Source: Opitutales bacterium
GTDB lineage: Bacteria; Verrucomicrobiota; Verrucomicrobiia; Opitutales; Seribacteraceae
Assembly: GCA_028101545.1 (NCBI GenBank)
Contig: JAOHKZ010000005.1
Span: 1 to 64,000, forward strand
Direction: 5' to 3'
Length of the DNA: 64,000 nucleotides
The position numbers and the translations under genes are program-made. Shown in pieces: positions 29,344-39,139 of this stretch (its first letter is position 1; every line of letters begins with the position of its first letter). The notes below the pieces were generated by a model that saw only the letters and a list, made by a program, of their open reading frames with translations, did not search any database and was not told where the DNA came from.

Positions 29344-30603
29344 TTAGCTCAGGCCAGTAAGCGTACCCGTACTGCTTGCAAACTTAGACCTATCAAGACC
29401 CATATTTTGTAACATGCTGACATACAGATTGGCCAGTGGGGCATTATTATCTGAATTGAAGGCAAGGTGCTGCCCGTGCTTAAAACCTCCTCCAGCTAAA
29501 ATAACGGGAAGGTTTTTATTGTTGTGAATATTTGCGTCCCCCATGTGGCAACCATAGAGCACCATGGTGTTATCCAACAGAGTACCGTTGGTCTCCTCCA
29601 CATCATTGAGACCTTGCAACAATTCGTTGAGCAATTCCATTTGGCCGAGCTCAATTTCGGCAAGCTGTTTCAGTTTCGCTTCATCTTTACCGTGGTGAGA
29701 AATATTGTGATATCCGCCAATGGTTCGCCCATCTCCAAAGTTGACACCTGGCGTACGGACACTACCCAAAAATAGGGTTATCACCCGGGTGGAGTCAGTC
29801 TGTAGAGCAAGTAGAGACATGTCGTTCATCATACGGATCATCTCAAAAAACTGTTTTCTATCAGAGGGATAGTCAGGCATCTCCACATCAACCTCAGGCT
29901 TTGGTAGTGCTTCCCACGCCTGTGCTTCACTTAATCGTAGTTCCAAGCTGCGAACCGCTGTTTCATATTGATCAATTCGCTCCCGATCGGTGACCGTAAT
30001 CCGTTTATTGAGGTCCTTGCTTTGGCCCATCACCACATCAAGAATACTTCCCCTACGCTTCAGACGTTCCACTTGTGCTCGCATAGCCTTCTCATCACCC
30101 TGCAAAAACATTTTTTTGTAAAGTTCAGAGGCACTCTTAATGGTAGGAATCTCTACTCCTGCCTGAGTGTAAGACAGACTTCTTGTGTCATTAATAGAGA
30201 GAGAAAATGAGCGAAATCTGGTTTCGTGCCCGATCTCGTTGGCAATTAATTGGTCGAGTGAAATGGTATTTCGAAAACTGGCTCGGCCAGGGTGAGGAGC
30301 TGCGGTGAGGAATGACTTGTCCGCCCGATGTCCACCATCAACCCCCGGATGGGACAAGCCACTGAACACCGTAAACTTGTCCCGATGATCTGCGATCTTT
30401 TCCAAGTAACTGGAAAGTTCATAGTTGCGACCTTCCCCTTTTGGAAAAAACAATTTGGGAATGAAGCCCAAATCCTGATTGATGGCAATCATGCGATGTG
30501 GCGATGGTTGGCCTGGAGAAGCTCCAAATGATTCAAGCATGGGGAGACCCAGGCTTATGCCGGCGGCACGAAGGAAATTTCTACGATTTGTTTTCATCAT
30601 CAT
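29344..30603 (-). CDS. DUF1552 Tat-secreted protein
   Basis: RRNFLRAAGISLGLPMLESFGA Tat signal; FSGLSHPGVDGGHRADKSFLT; GGGFKHGQHL, typical DUF1552 motifs. Confidence 0.88.
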   Translation of the reverse strand: MMMKTNRRNFLRAAGISLGLPMLESFGASPGQPSPHRMIAINQDLGFIPKLFFPKGEGRNYELSSYLEKIADHRDKFTVFSGLSHPGVDGGHRADKSFLTAAPHPGRASFRNTISLDQLIANEIGHETRFRSFSLSINDTRSLSYTQAGVEIPTIKSASELYKKMFLQGDEKAMRAQVERLKRRGSILDVVMGQSKDLNKRITVTDRERIDQYETAVRSLELRLSEAQAWEALPKPEVDVEMPDYPSDRKQFFEMIRMMNDMSLLALQTDSTRVITLFLGSVRTPGVNFGDGRTIGGYHNISHHGKDEAKLKQLAEIELGQMELLNELLQGLNDVEETNGTLLDNTMVLYGCHMGDANIHNNKNLPVILAGGGFKHGQHLAFNSDNNAPLANLYVSMLQNMGLDRSKFASSTGTLTGLS

Positions 30604-33600
30604 TTTCTTAAAAAAAGCGGGCTCTTTACGATAGAATATATAATACTGCGAACTCCATAATCAGATGACTTCGTCTGATTCAAAATAGCCGTCACCTCAT
30701 TACGATCCGAAAATGCAACAGGAGCACCCGTAGCATAAACAATCAATTGATGGACAAGATTCCGGGCGATGACTTCCTTGTCCTGAAGTAACAGTTTTTT
30801 GAATTCATTGATTCCGTCAAATGCTTCTCCTTTATACATTCGGCCTGATGAATCGACCTCTGAACCGATGTAATGGACAAACTCATTACCGCTCCGGCCA
30901 AGGCCTGCGATGCGTTTTGATCCTTCGCCAAGTGATCGGTAATTGTCACGCCAACGCCCCATCACATCAAAGCTTTCGAGAGCAAAACCAGGCGGATCGA
31001 TCTTTGCGTGGCAACTCGCACAACTCGGATCCTCACGATGTTTGGCGAGTAACTCCCGAATGGTTTTCGCACCCCGGATGTCCGGCTCCACAGCTGGCAC
31101 AGAAGGTGGGGGTGGGGACGGATGGTAACCAAGCAAACGCTCCAGCACATAGACACCTCTCAAGACGGGAGAAGTAACGGTGCCATTAGCAGTGACTTTG
31201 AGCACGGATGCCTGCGTCAGAATTCCTCCATAAGGACTTTGCGGAGGAAGCTTGGTGCGTTTAAATTCAGGGCCCTGTAGTCCGTCCACTCCATAATGCC
31301 GGGCGAGGCGTTCATCCAGGAATGTGTAGTCCGAATCGATCAACCCTGAAGCGGGTCGATTGTTGACGATCAAATCGGCGAAAAAGAGCTGACTTTCCTT
31401 TACCATGGAATCCACCAGCCACCAATCGCCAGCGTACTCCGGGTAGAGTTCACGGTCGGGGTCCGTATCGTTGATCTCATCCAGCTTGAGCCAGGAGTTG
31501 AGAAATTCCTGCACGAAACGATTGAACTCAGGCTTATCGATCAATCGGTCAACCTGCTTCTTCAAGTTTCCGGCGTCCCGCAACTTTCCGGTGCGGGCCA
31601 GTTTGCTAAGCGTTTCATCGGGCATCGATTCTCCGAGAAAGAAGGAGAGACGCTCCGCCAAGGCAAAGTCATCGAGTTTGCCAGGTTGGCTGCATTGGAA
31701 AAGAAACTCTGGAGAAGCTAGAACTGCCGAGAATGTAGCAATCATCGCCTCAGTGAAAGAGGTATCTTTAAGAAGAACTTGGGCATATTGATAAAACCGA
31801 TCGAATTCCTTCTCTGTGACGGGACGTCGATAAGATCGTTCCAAGAAACCGGTGAGCACCTTAGCCGCATCCTCAGACGGGTTCTCAGATAGGGCCACGA
31901 TGTGATTAGCACTCTTCTCGAAAGGCAGATCTCCGAACAACGCCCTGTAGGACGCAGGCGGCCATTTTTCGATAAGCGGGCCTTCCACTTCCATCCAATG
32001 AAAGGCGACACCGGGAAACCCGTCGTCCGTTTTTTGAATGGTGTGCGGCATTGCCGGAACCATGGGTGAAGGCAGACGCATACAATCGAGTTTTACCATG
32101 CCGCCCTTTTCCATGAAGGCTTCCATCTCAAATACTTCAGGTTCGCCCGGTGGTGCTTCGAATGTACCAATGGGCAATATGCTCTGTGTATTGGGTTCAT
32201 ACAGGGTCGAAGAGTAGACCTTGACCGGTTCACTACGTTTGCCGGGAAAAATGCGGTCGTTGACTGGGGTTGGATAGCGCCGCGAGGCATCGAGGACGAG
32301 ACCGGGGTAGAAGCGTGGTTTCTTGTCCCCCTCCCAGTCAACGTAGTCCGTCTGCCGAATCACAGATTTTGCTTTGATACGGATACGGTAGTTCCCGCGA
32401 ACGGGTGCTTTATAGTTATCAAACCCGTAATAAAAAGGTGTGTACGCACCCCGGAAAATCGCAGTGGAGCTTTCTTCAAGGTAAGTCGATAGATCTCTTT
32501 TGTTTTCAAGATCATCCAAATGCACGAACTGTACGGCATCAGCAATTAGGTAGCCTTCCGTACCCTTGTCAGAAAGAGAAATCTCTGCACGTACGGGAGC
32601 CGATTTCTCTTCGCCGAAGCTAAATTGACCGAGCGGAAACCACAGATTATCTATGGTCGGTTTGACGGATTGATCAATGAAGAGCTCGGTCTTACCCTTT
32701 GCATGATGCACCGTGTAGGGGGTTTCTCTGGAAAGACCCTCACCCCCACCAAAGCTTACCCGCACTTCGTATGTACCGGGTTTGGGCAACACGGCCTTCC
32801 AAGTTATTTCGTGGGGGCCCTTGTTCTTTGCAGTGGCCAGATAATGCCTCCCTTGATGGTTGGAGCGCACATTGGATTTTCTCCACGGACCAACGCGCTT
32901 TGCATCGGTGTCATCGACCACAACGCTGTTAATTTTACGGTCCAGACCCAGTTTGCGAAAGGAATACTCGTCATTGATTTCCAGCCCATCAAGGGCTAGC
33001 GAAAACCGGGTCCACGCCGGATTGCCTCCTGGAGCCCACATTCTTTTCTGCTCCCGGGCATATACACGTTCGGTAGTCGAGCTAGGCTTCTTTTCAGGAA
33101 AATCAAGGGCTCGCCTTAGAGCAAATTCCGCCACATCGAGGTAGGCATCAACCTGTACATGCGATACATCCAGGGCAGTGCCCACTTTGGCAAAGCCATG
33201 AACTTCTCCGTCCAATGGCAACTGTCCAGCAATTTTAAGGTAAGGATCGTGCAAAAGATCACGGAGAACATTTTCGTATTCAAAACGGTTTACCCGTCTA
33301 GAAACCGAACGTCCGTTTTGGGCATATGAACTTTCCCTCGCTTCAAGAATCATTTCCCCCAACGCTTGGGTCAACTCTTCCCTTTCAGAATCCTGCACCT
33401 TACTCTTTTTAGGAGGTGGCATCTCCTTTGACTTTATCCGGTCGTGAATCTTTACCCAGATGCTTTCGTTGTAGGAATCTTCCGGCTGCCAAGTGAGGGA
33501 GAGAAAGTCTAATCCTCCCTCGGTAATTTCATCATCGTGACAATCCATGCAATGATTCTCAAAGAAAATATTCATTGAATCAGGCAACTCAGTAGCCTCC

Positions 33601-33662
33601 ACACAAAGGCTATACAGACTGAAGGAGATTGCAGTCGAAAGAAATGTAGATAAGAGGCGCAT
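30600..33662 (-). CDS. DUF1592/DUF1587/DUF1588-type cytochrome (planctomycete cytochrome C family)
   Basis: CMDCH and CASCH haem motifs; RRVNRFEYENVLRDLL; PPPPSVPAVEPDIRGAKTIRELLAKHREDPSCASCHAKIDPPGFALESFD; LVHQLIVYATGA. Confidence 0.9.
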   Translation of the reverse strand: MRLLSTFLSTAISFSLYSLCVEATELPDSMNIFFENHCMDCHDDEITEGGLDFLSLTWQPEDSYNESIWVKIHDRIKSKEMPPPKKSKVQDSEREELTQALGEMILEARESSYAQNGRSVSRRVNRFEYENVLRDLLHDPYLKIAGQLPLDGEVHGFAKVGTALDVSHVQVDAYLDVAEFALRRALDFPEKKPSSTTERVYAREQKRMWAPGGNPAWTRFSLALDGLEINDEYSFRKLGLDRKINSVVVDDTDAKRVGPWRKSNVRSNHQGRHYLATAKNKGPHEITWKAVLPKPGTYEVRVSFGGGEGLSRETPYTVHHAKGKTELFIDQSVKPTIDNLWFPLGQFSFGEEKSAPVRAEISLSDKGTEGYLIADAVQFVHLDDLENKRDLSTYLEESSTAIFRGAYTPFYYGFDNYKAPVRGNYRIRIKAKSVIRQTDYVDWEGDKKPRFYPGLVLDASRRYPTPVNDRIFPGKRSEPVKVYSSTLYEPNTQSILPIGTFEAPPGEPEVFEMEAFMEKGGMVKLDCMRLPSPMVPAMPHTIQKTDDGFPGVAFHWMEVEGPLIEKWPPASYRALFGDLPFEKSANHIVALSENPSEDAAKVLTGFLERSYRRPVTEKEFDRFYQYAQVLLKDTSFTEAMIATFSAVLASPEFLFQCSQPGKLDDFALAERLSFFLGESMPDETLSKLARTGKLRDAGNLKKQVDRLIDKPEFNRFVQEFLNSWLKLDEINDTDPDRELYPEYAGDWWLVDSMVKESQLFFADLIVNNRPASGLIDSDYTFLDERLARHYGVDGLQGPEFKRTKLPPQSPYGGILTQASVLKVTANGTVTSPVLRGVYVLERLLGYHPSPPPPSVPAVEPDIRGAKTIRELLAKHREDPSCASCHAKIDPPGFALESFDVMGRWRDNYRSLGEGSKRIAGLGRSGNEFVHYIGSEVDSSGRMYKGEAFDGINEFKKLLLQDKEVIARNLVHQLIVYATGAPVAFSDRNEVTAILNQTKSSDYGVRSIIYSIVKSPLFLRK

Positions 33663-33682
33663 CGCTTACTTGATCATTTTTA

Positions 33683-35008
33683 TTACTTTTTCATCACAAG
33701 CTCAAGCACGGGACCCGCCGCTTCGCGATGTTGGCTTGAGGCAAACCCATGAACCAAAGTCGAACCAGGTGTCTCACAATCGATTAAAAAACTAACCTCG
33801 CCACTCTGATCTGCCTTGAGGAAAGCGAGCAATTCAGGTGTTTCCAGAGTCACCACTGACCTCTGTTCAGCACGCTGCAAAGGAAAGCTCGCCAGTCGCT
33901 TGGATTCCTCCACTTTCGGTGCATTTTCCCACCGCAAGCCAGTGTTCGACCATTGTTCGCATTCATCGTCCGGCAAGCCAAAGAGAGCAAATTCGCTAAT
34001 TTTAGGCATATCGGTAACCATACCCAAACCAGTCGGTACAGCATTAAGCACCAAACGGGCAACGGTTACACTGCCGAGATCAATGTCCGATGTATCGAAG
34101 GAAAATAATGCTCTTCGGTTAACGGTGCCTGTTGTTGCATTTTTAACCATTAGAAATTCAGGATTAAGTCGTTCCTTGCGTTGATTATTGTATACAATGG
34201 AAGTCTCTTTTCCATTTGTTCCCCTAGTAAATAGCGGTTCTCTGACAAACACTCCACCTTCTGCTGCCTGATCCTCATCCGGATAAAATTGTTTATCATC
34301 TATACGGACTTTTTCATCGGTATACAAATGCTTCACCTGCCCATTGGAATGGTGAATGGCGACTTCCCCCTCCCCTACGGAAAGCCGTGCATCTTGTTCG
34401 TCCTGACTGAAGGACAAGGAGAAGCGAGTGCCATGATCAACAATATTGCCGTAACTGGTTTCCACCTGAAATCCAACCGCACTCTCTGGGACATTAAATG
34501 AAGCATCACCATAATGGAAGACCACCTGCATTTCGGAGAGTACTTCAATGTGTGCCGGTCCCTCCAACACCATTTCCGCACCCGAATGAAAACCCAAGGT
34601 CGCCACCCCTTTCTGGAGCATAAATGTACCCGGGCCAAATTCCCCACCCTCGATCGTCGGTTGATCACTCTGCCAACCTGCAAGTTCACTGGAGAGAATC
34701 GTTCCGACGCTTTTTCCAGAGTAATGATTAAAGCCAATAATCGAAATTAAGGCTATGACTGCCGCTGCTGCCGCGTAGAAGGGTAGAATTTTAGATGATG
34801 TTCTTTCAGGTTTTGCTTCAGACTTGGAGGTAAGATCATCCTCACGCAGGGCAATACTGTTTAAATTTGTTTCGAGGATTGCTTCCTGTAAATAAAGCTC
34901 TCGTAAGTCTGAATCGGCGAGCATCCGCTTTTCAAGCTCCGCGACTTCCGCCTCGCTTGCCCGGCCCTGAAAATAGTAGTTTAGTAATTCTTGGTTGGTC
35001 TTTTTCAT
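33683..35008 (-). CDS. FecR-like anti-sigma/regulator with C-terminal DNRLRE/CBM96-like domain
   Basis: NQELLNYYFQGRASEAEVAELEKRMLADSDLRELY N-terminus, TM segment, FecR-like MVLEGPAHIEVLSEMQVVFHYGDASFNVPESAVGFQVETSYGNIVDHGTRF; C-terminal MVKNATTGTVNRRALFSFDTSDI. ATG at 35008 overlaps the sigma-factor stop (ATGA). Confidence 0.8.
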   Translation of the reverse strand: MKKTNQELLNYYFQGRASEAEVAELEKRMLADSDLRELYLQEAILETNLNSIALREDDLTSKSEAKPERTSSKILPFYAAAAAVIALISIIGFNHYSGKSVGTILSSELAGWQSDQPTIEGGEFGPGTFMLQKGVATLGFHSGAEMVLEGPAHIEVLSEMQVVFHYGDASFNVPESAVGFQVETSYGNIVDHGTRFSLSFSQDEQDARLSVGEGEVAIHHSNGQVKHLYTDEKVRIDDKQFYPDEDQAAEGGVFVREPLFTRGTNGKETSIVYNNQRKERLNPEFLMVKNATTGTVNRRALFSFDTSDIDLGSVTVARLVLNAVPTGLGMVTDMPKISEFALFGLPDDECEQWSNTGLRWENAPKVEESKRLASFPLQRAEQRSVVTLETPELLAFLKADQSGEVSFLIDCETPGSTLVHGFASSQHREAAGPVLELVMKK

Positions 35009-35544
35009 GATTGAGCGAGCCTTTCGCTTATGCATAGACGCAAGCGATTACGCAAACGTCCAAGTTTTTTATAAAGGGCATTTTCAGTCATGCTGCCCAG
35101 TTTGGCCAATTCTTTGATTCGTCCGTGATAGAGGTAAGGTGCCAGCACCAACTCTCGCTCTGGATCGGAAAGTATTCCCAGACAGGACTCCAGTGCTTTG
35201 AAACGTTGGGTATATTCGGCTTCACTCGTCTTCTCGCCCTCATCCGCCAGGATCGCAATTAACTCGCTACTGAATACCGCACCCTTTTTCTTTTTTTGCT
35301 CGAGGTATTTATAACAACGGAAACGAACTATGACCTTCCCCCAGGGTAAAAAACCATCTTCATCCTCCAACTGACCTACCTTCTGCCACATGATGACACT
35401 TGCATCCTGCAGGACATCATCGACCGCATCCCAGTCCGGTAAAAGACTCCGGGCAAAAGCCCGTAAAGCATTCTCATGCTTTAAAAACATTCGCATGAAA
35501 TCTACTTCAGTCGGCTTTGTTTTGTTTTCTTTCTCTTTTGGCAT
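35005..35544 (-). CDS. ECF-type sigma-70 factor
   Basis: DFMRMFLKHENALRAFARSLLPDWDAVDDVLQDASVIMWQK region 2 and LGSMTENALYKKLGRLRNRLRLCI region 4. Confidence 0.9.
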   Translation of the reverse strand: MPKEKENKTKPTEVDFMRMFLKHENALRAFARSLLPDWDAVDDVLQDASVIMWQKVGQLEDEDGFLPWGKVIVRFRCYKYLEQKKKKGAVFSSELIAILADEGEKTSEAEYTQRFKALESCLGILSDPERELVLAPYLYHGRIKELAKLGSMTENALYKKLGRLRNRLRLCISERLAQS

Positions 35545-35734
35545 CCAAATACTTATCCAGAATTTTGGGAAACCTGCCGTAGTAATGTCAACTTTTCATA
35601 AATATTTCCACGAAGGCAAGTAGGACTTTAACATGGTATAGGTATATATTTAGTGAGGCTACCTTACGGATTGAGATAAGATGAAATCAGGCGGATATAA
35701 GATTATACTCCTCCTGAAAGAGAGTAAGGAACCG

Positions 35735-36457
35735 TTACTTCAATTCTTTGATCCGAATGTTATCGAACAAAACCTTACCTTGCTTACCGGAATGGATTTG
35801 CAGGGCAAAGAAGCCCTTTAGGTATTCATCATTTTTCCAGTGGGCAGCGGGTACCCCGTTCACCCAGGTCTTCACCACATTGTTCTTGGCATGTATGGTG
35901 ACCCGGTTCCATTCCCCGTTCTTGCGGGCAGCACGAATCTCTTTGTGTTCCTCTAGCCACAGAGGATACCAGTATCCCCCGCAGCTCTGTCCATAAATAC
36001 CACCGGACCATCCACGCCCTTTATTCTCCTCTTCCATTTCCGCCTGCGGTCCGTATACCTGATTCTCTCCCTTCAACTTCGCCCGGAACATGATCCCGGA
36101 ATTACTGTTTACAATCCACTTCATATCGCATGTGAAAATAAAGTTTTCATACTCCCGCTCGGTGGAAAGGTATGTGCTGGGCGAACCGGGTATACAGGTG
36201 CCGGCGATCGCCCCATCCTCGACCTCAAACTTGCATGTGCCTCCCCTTGGAGTCCAGCCCTTCAGATCCTTGCCATTGAAAAGATCAATAAAGCCTTTTT
36301 TCAGATCGGGTTCCGGATCGGTATTCAAAAGCATATCCGCCGGGTCCGGAGCATTCTGCTGTTTGACATATTTTTTATGCCAACTCGCCTGACTCGGATC
36401 GATCGACTTACCGTGGGCGATGAATAAAAAAGGAAGGAAGAGTACTAATAATTTCAT
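35735..36457 (-). CDS. DUF1080 (3-keto-disaccharide hydrolase-like) protein
   Basis: GFIDLFNGKDLKGWTPRGGTCKFEVEDGAIAGT; NSGIMFRA; FALQIHSGKQGKVLFDNIRIKEL. Confidence 0.88.
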   Translation of the reverse strand: MKLLVLFLPFLFIAHGKSIDPSQASWHKKYVKQQNAPDPADMLLNTDPEPDLKKGFIDLFNGKDLKGWTPRGGTCKFEVEDGAIAGTCIPGSPSTYLSTEREYENFIFTCDMKWIVNSNSGIMFRAKLKGENQVYGPQAEMEEENKGRGWSGGIYGQSCGGYWYPLWLEEHKEIRAARKNGEWNRVTIHAKNNVVKTWVNGVPAAHWKNDEYLKGFFALQIHSGKQGKVLFDNIRIKELK

Positions 36458-36537
36458 AATTACTTTTTACATAAAGCACTGGCTTGATAGGGTCAATGTT
36501 AGCGACATTGATTCCTTAATATTGAATAGAGTTACTT

Positions 36538-38100
36538 CTATTTCTTTTTTTTCTTTTTCATAAACCGGGGTATCATTCTGGAGGCCCATTCTTTATGTAA
36601 GGTCAACAGTTCCTGAACGACTTCTGGGTTTTGATCAGCCACATTAGTTGTCTCACCAATATCCGTTTCGAGATTGAAGAGATTTATACCGCCAGGATAG
36701 GTTATCTTTTCACCTGGAAGCACTTCACTGTTCTTACCGATTGTAAATCTTTTGTGTCCCCAACCTGCATTATTACTCAACTTCCATTTCCCTTTGCGTA
36801 GCACCCAGCTTTTTTCGTTCTTTGCCCAGGCCACCCATTCGTGATGCTGTTTCTTTTCCTGTTTTAATACTGGGAGCATACTCATGCCGTCAATATCTTC
36901 CGGTGCTTGTATTCCAGCTAATTCTGCTATTGTTGGCATTATATCCATTCCAGAAACTATAGCGGAATTATTTACTACATTCTGCGGTAGTGTACCAGGC
37001 ATAGAGATGATCACTGGAACACGAATTCCACCTTCCCCAAGCATGTACTTCGATCCGCGCAACGGAGCATTATTTGAATACGTGTTAACCGTGCCTCCGT
37101 TATCAGAAGTAAAAATAATTATGGTGTTTTCACGCTGTCCACTTTTTTCAAGTGCATCGAGAAGACGAGAAATTCCGTAGTCGAGAGCAAACAAGTTGGC
37201 CAGATAGCAGCGACGTCCTTCGCTGTCGTACTCTCCCATGTGGCCCCATTTGTTATGGAATTTTTTATGAGGTTCTTGTGCGGGATCCCAGTACGGGAAT
37301 TCCCATTTGGCTGCATTGCGATCCCATGGCACATAACGGGCTCCAACCTTTTTAGCCCAAGTTTCTTCGACTACATAGGTCGGCATGTGCACGGCATTGT
37401 AGGAAAGGTGCAGATAGAAGGGCTTACCCCCTTTATCGCGCTTAATAAAATGAATAGCTTCATCCGTAAAGATATCTGTGGTAAAACTGTTCTCGTAGGA
37501 AACTGGTTCAAGCTCTTCATTGCCCTGCCCTTCAGCTTTCACCAATGGACCAATGACCTGACAACCAAAATTTTTAAACCCTTTTTTCTTTTCATAAGCA
37601 TCAACATCTTTCTGACTGAGACGGATATAATCCCAAGTGTGATGCATGAAGCCGAGGTATTCATCAAAACCATGCATTGTAGGAACCTTTTTTTCCCAGC
37701 CGGAAAGGTGGGTCTTACCATATTTTGCCGTGGCATAGCCATTACTGCTTAACATCGCTGGTAAGGTTACTTTATTATTCGGTAAATCACCATCACCATA
37801 CCAGTAATTGCCCCAGCGCTGTTGATATGAGCCAGTCAGGATCCCTGCACGCGATGGACTGCAGATCGGTGAGGTTGCATACGCATTTTCGAAGTAGGTC
37901 CCTGTGGCAGCAAGCCGGTCAAATCCCGGAGTTTTATAGTGTTTCACATCTGCCGGAGCTTGAGGTAGAAACGACATGTCCGCATATCCAAGATCGTCGA
38001 CAATAATGACCACGATATTTGGTTTTTCCTGAGCCTGTAAACTAGTGACTGTAAGCACAGCCATTAACGCCGGCAGGATTATATTCTTTATAGTAGACAT
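36538..38100 (-). CDS. Sulfatase
   Basis: KPNIVVIIVDDLGYADMSF; CSPSRAGILTGSYQQRWG; GKTHLSG; TSDNGG; C-terminus KKKKKK. Confidence 0.92.
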   Translation of the reverse strand: MSTIKNIILPALMAVLTVTSLQAQEKPNIVVIIVDDLGYADMSFLPQAPADVKHYKTPGFDRLAATGTYFENAYATSPICSPSRAGILTGSYQQRWGNYWYGDGDLPNNKVTLPAMLSSNGYATAKYGKTHLSGWEKKVPTMHGFDEYLGFMHHTWDYIRLSQKDVDAYEKKKGFKNFGCQVIGPLVKAEGQGNEELEPVSYENSFTTDIFTDEAIHFIKRDKGGKPFYLHLSYNAVHMPTYVVEETWAKKVGARYVPWDRNAAKWEFPYWDPAQEPHKKFHNKWGHMGEYDSEGRRCYLANLFALDYGISRLLDALEKSGQRENTIIIFTSDNGGTVNTYSNNAPLRGSKYMLGEGGIRVPVIISMPGTLPQNVVNNSAIVSGMDIMPTIAELAGIQAPEDIDGMSMLPVLKQEKKQHHEWVAWAKNEKSWVLRKGKWKLSNNAGWGHKRFTIGKNSEVLPGEKITYPGGINLFNLETDIGETTNVADQNPEVVQELLTLHKEWASRMIPRFMKKKKKK

Positions 38101-38130
38101 ATTATATTTTCCTTTTACACTTTATATAGA

Positions 38131-39015
38131 TTATTTCTTTTTATTCTGTGCGCGAGCCATCGTTTCAGCATAAGCTGTCCCGAGCATAAGCTGTCCTTCC
38201 GTATTGTAATGGACAGTATCTTTTTTCAGTGGCATCCCTTCGGTTGGAACCATCCAGACATTTGGAATAGCGTCTTTATGGCCGGAATCATGCACAGCAT
38301 TGGCTTGGCTCTGACGCAACTCTTTGCGATGGGTAAATCGGGCCGCTGCTGGCTCGTGGGGAAGAACCTGGCCAAACACAAACGGAACACCTTTGGCGTC
38401 AAGGTCTATCTGAAGTTGCTCATAGAACCGTTTCAAGCATTGGGCATACTCAGTCGCTGATTTCTCGTGTTTACTATCCTGTTCTCCCTGCATCCATAGA
38501 ATGCCTTTAATATTGTAGGAAACGCCCTTTTTCTTGAGGTCTGCCATTGCATTGGTGAAGATTGTTTTCAGGCGTTTGTAGTGCTTACCCATATTTGGGT
38601 CTCCATCATTTTTGCCTGGGTAGAAGTTCCCCCGATTGGGAGAAGGTTTTTCTCCCTCCCACTTATTACGGTTCCAGCCCCAATGTAAGGGCTGACCACT
38701 GGCATAGTGTTTAATGATGTAGATCGGCTGATCCGAGTTCTTCTGAGCCAAAGCATATACAAACCCGATCTCAGGACCAAACTCATCTTTACGGACACTC
38801 GTTCTGGTAACGCCTAGAATCAGCTTAACAAATTCTTTTCCATTCCAGTAATGAACATTGGAGTAACTCTTCTTCTGCTCTTTCCTCAGCTCCTTGAGTT
38901 TACCGAGTCCCTGCATATTCGACTGTCCGGAAAAGATATACAACTTTGCCGGTGCAGCGTATGAAAGAGCCGAGGCTGCAAGCACAGCACAAAATACTAA
39001 TGTTTTTAACTTCAT
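38131..39015 (-). CDS. SGNH/sialate O-acetylesterase-like (SASA family) esterase
   Basis: KLYIFSGQSNMQGLG; GILWMQGEQDSKH; DTVHYNTEGQLMLG. Confidence 0.85.
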   Translation of the reverse strand: MKLKTLVFCAVLAASALSYAAPAKLYIFSGQSNMQGLGKLKELRKEQKKSYSNVHYWNGKEFVKLILGVTRTSVRKDEFGPEIGFVYALAQKNSDQPIYIIKHYASGQPLHWGWNRNKWEGEKPSPNRGNFYPGKNDGDPNMGKHYKRLKTIFTNAMADLKKKGVSYNIKGILWMQGEQDSKHEKSATEYAQCLKRFYEQLQIDLDAKGVPFVFGQVLPHEPAAARFTHRKELRQSQANAVHDSGHKDAIPNVWMVPTEGMPLKKDTVHYNTEGQLMLGTAYAETMARAQNKKK

Positions 39016-39139
39016 TTTTACTACCTTTTAATTTGCCGTAAAGTGAAGTGCGCGGAAAGCTGTTCCACCTTTGCGCTTGAGCTGTCGCATACCTCAAATT
39101 TCACTCAAAGTTCGAACTGTCATTTACCGCGGAATTCAT

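Noticed and set aside
37240-37752. 170-aa plus-strand ORF
   Set aside because: Antisense to the sulfatase at 36538..38100.
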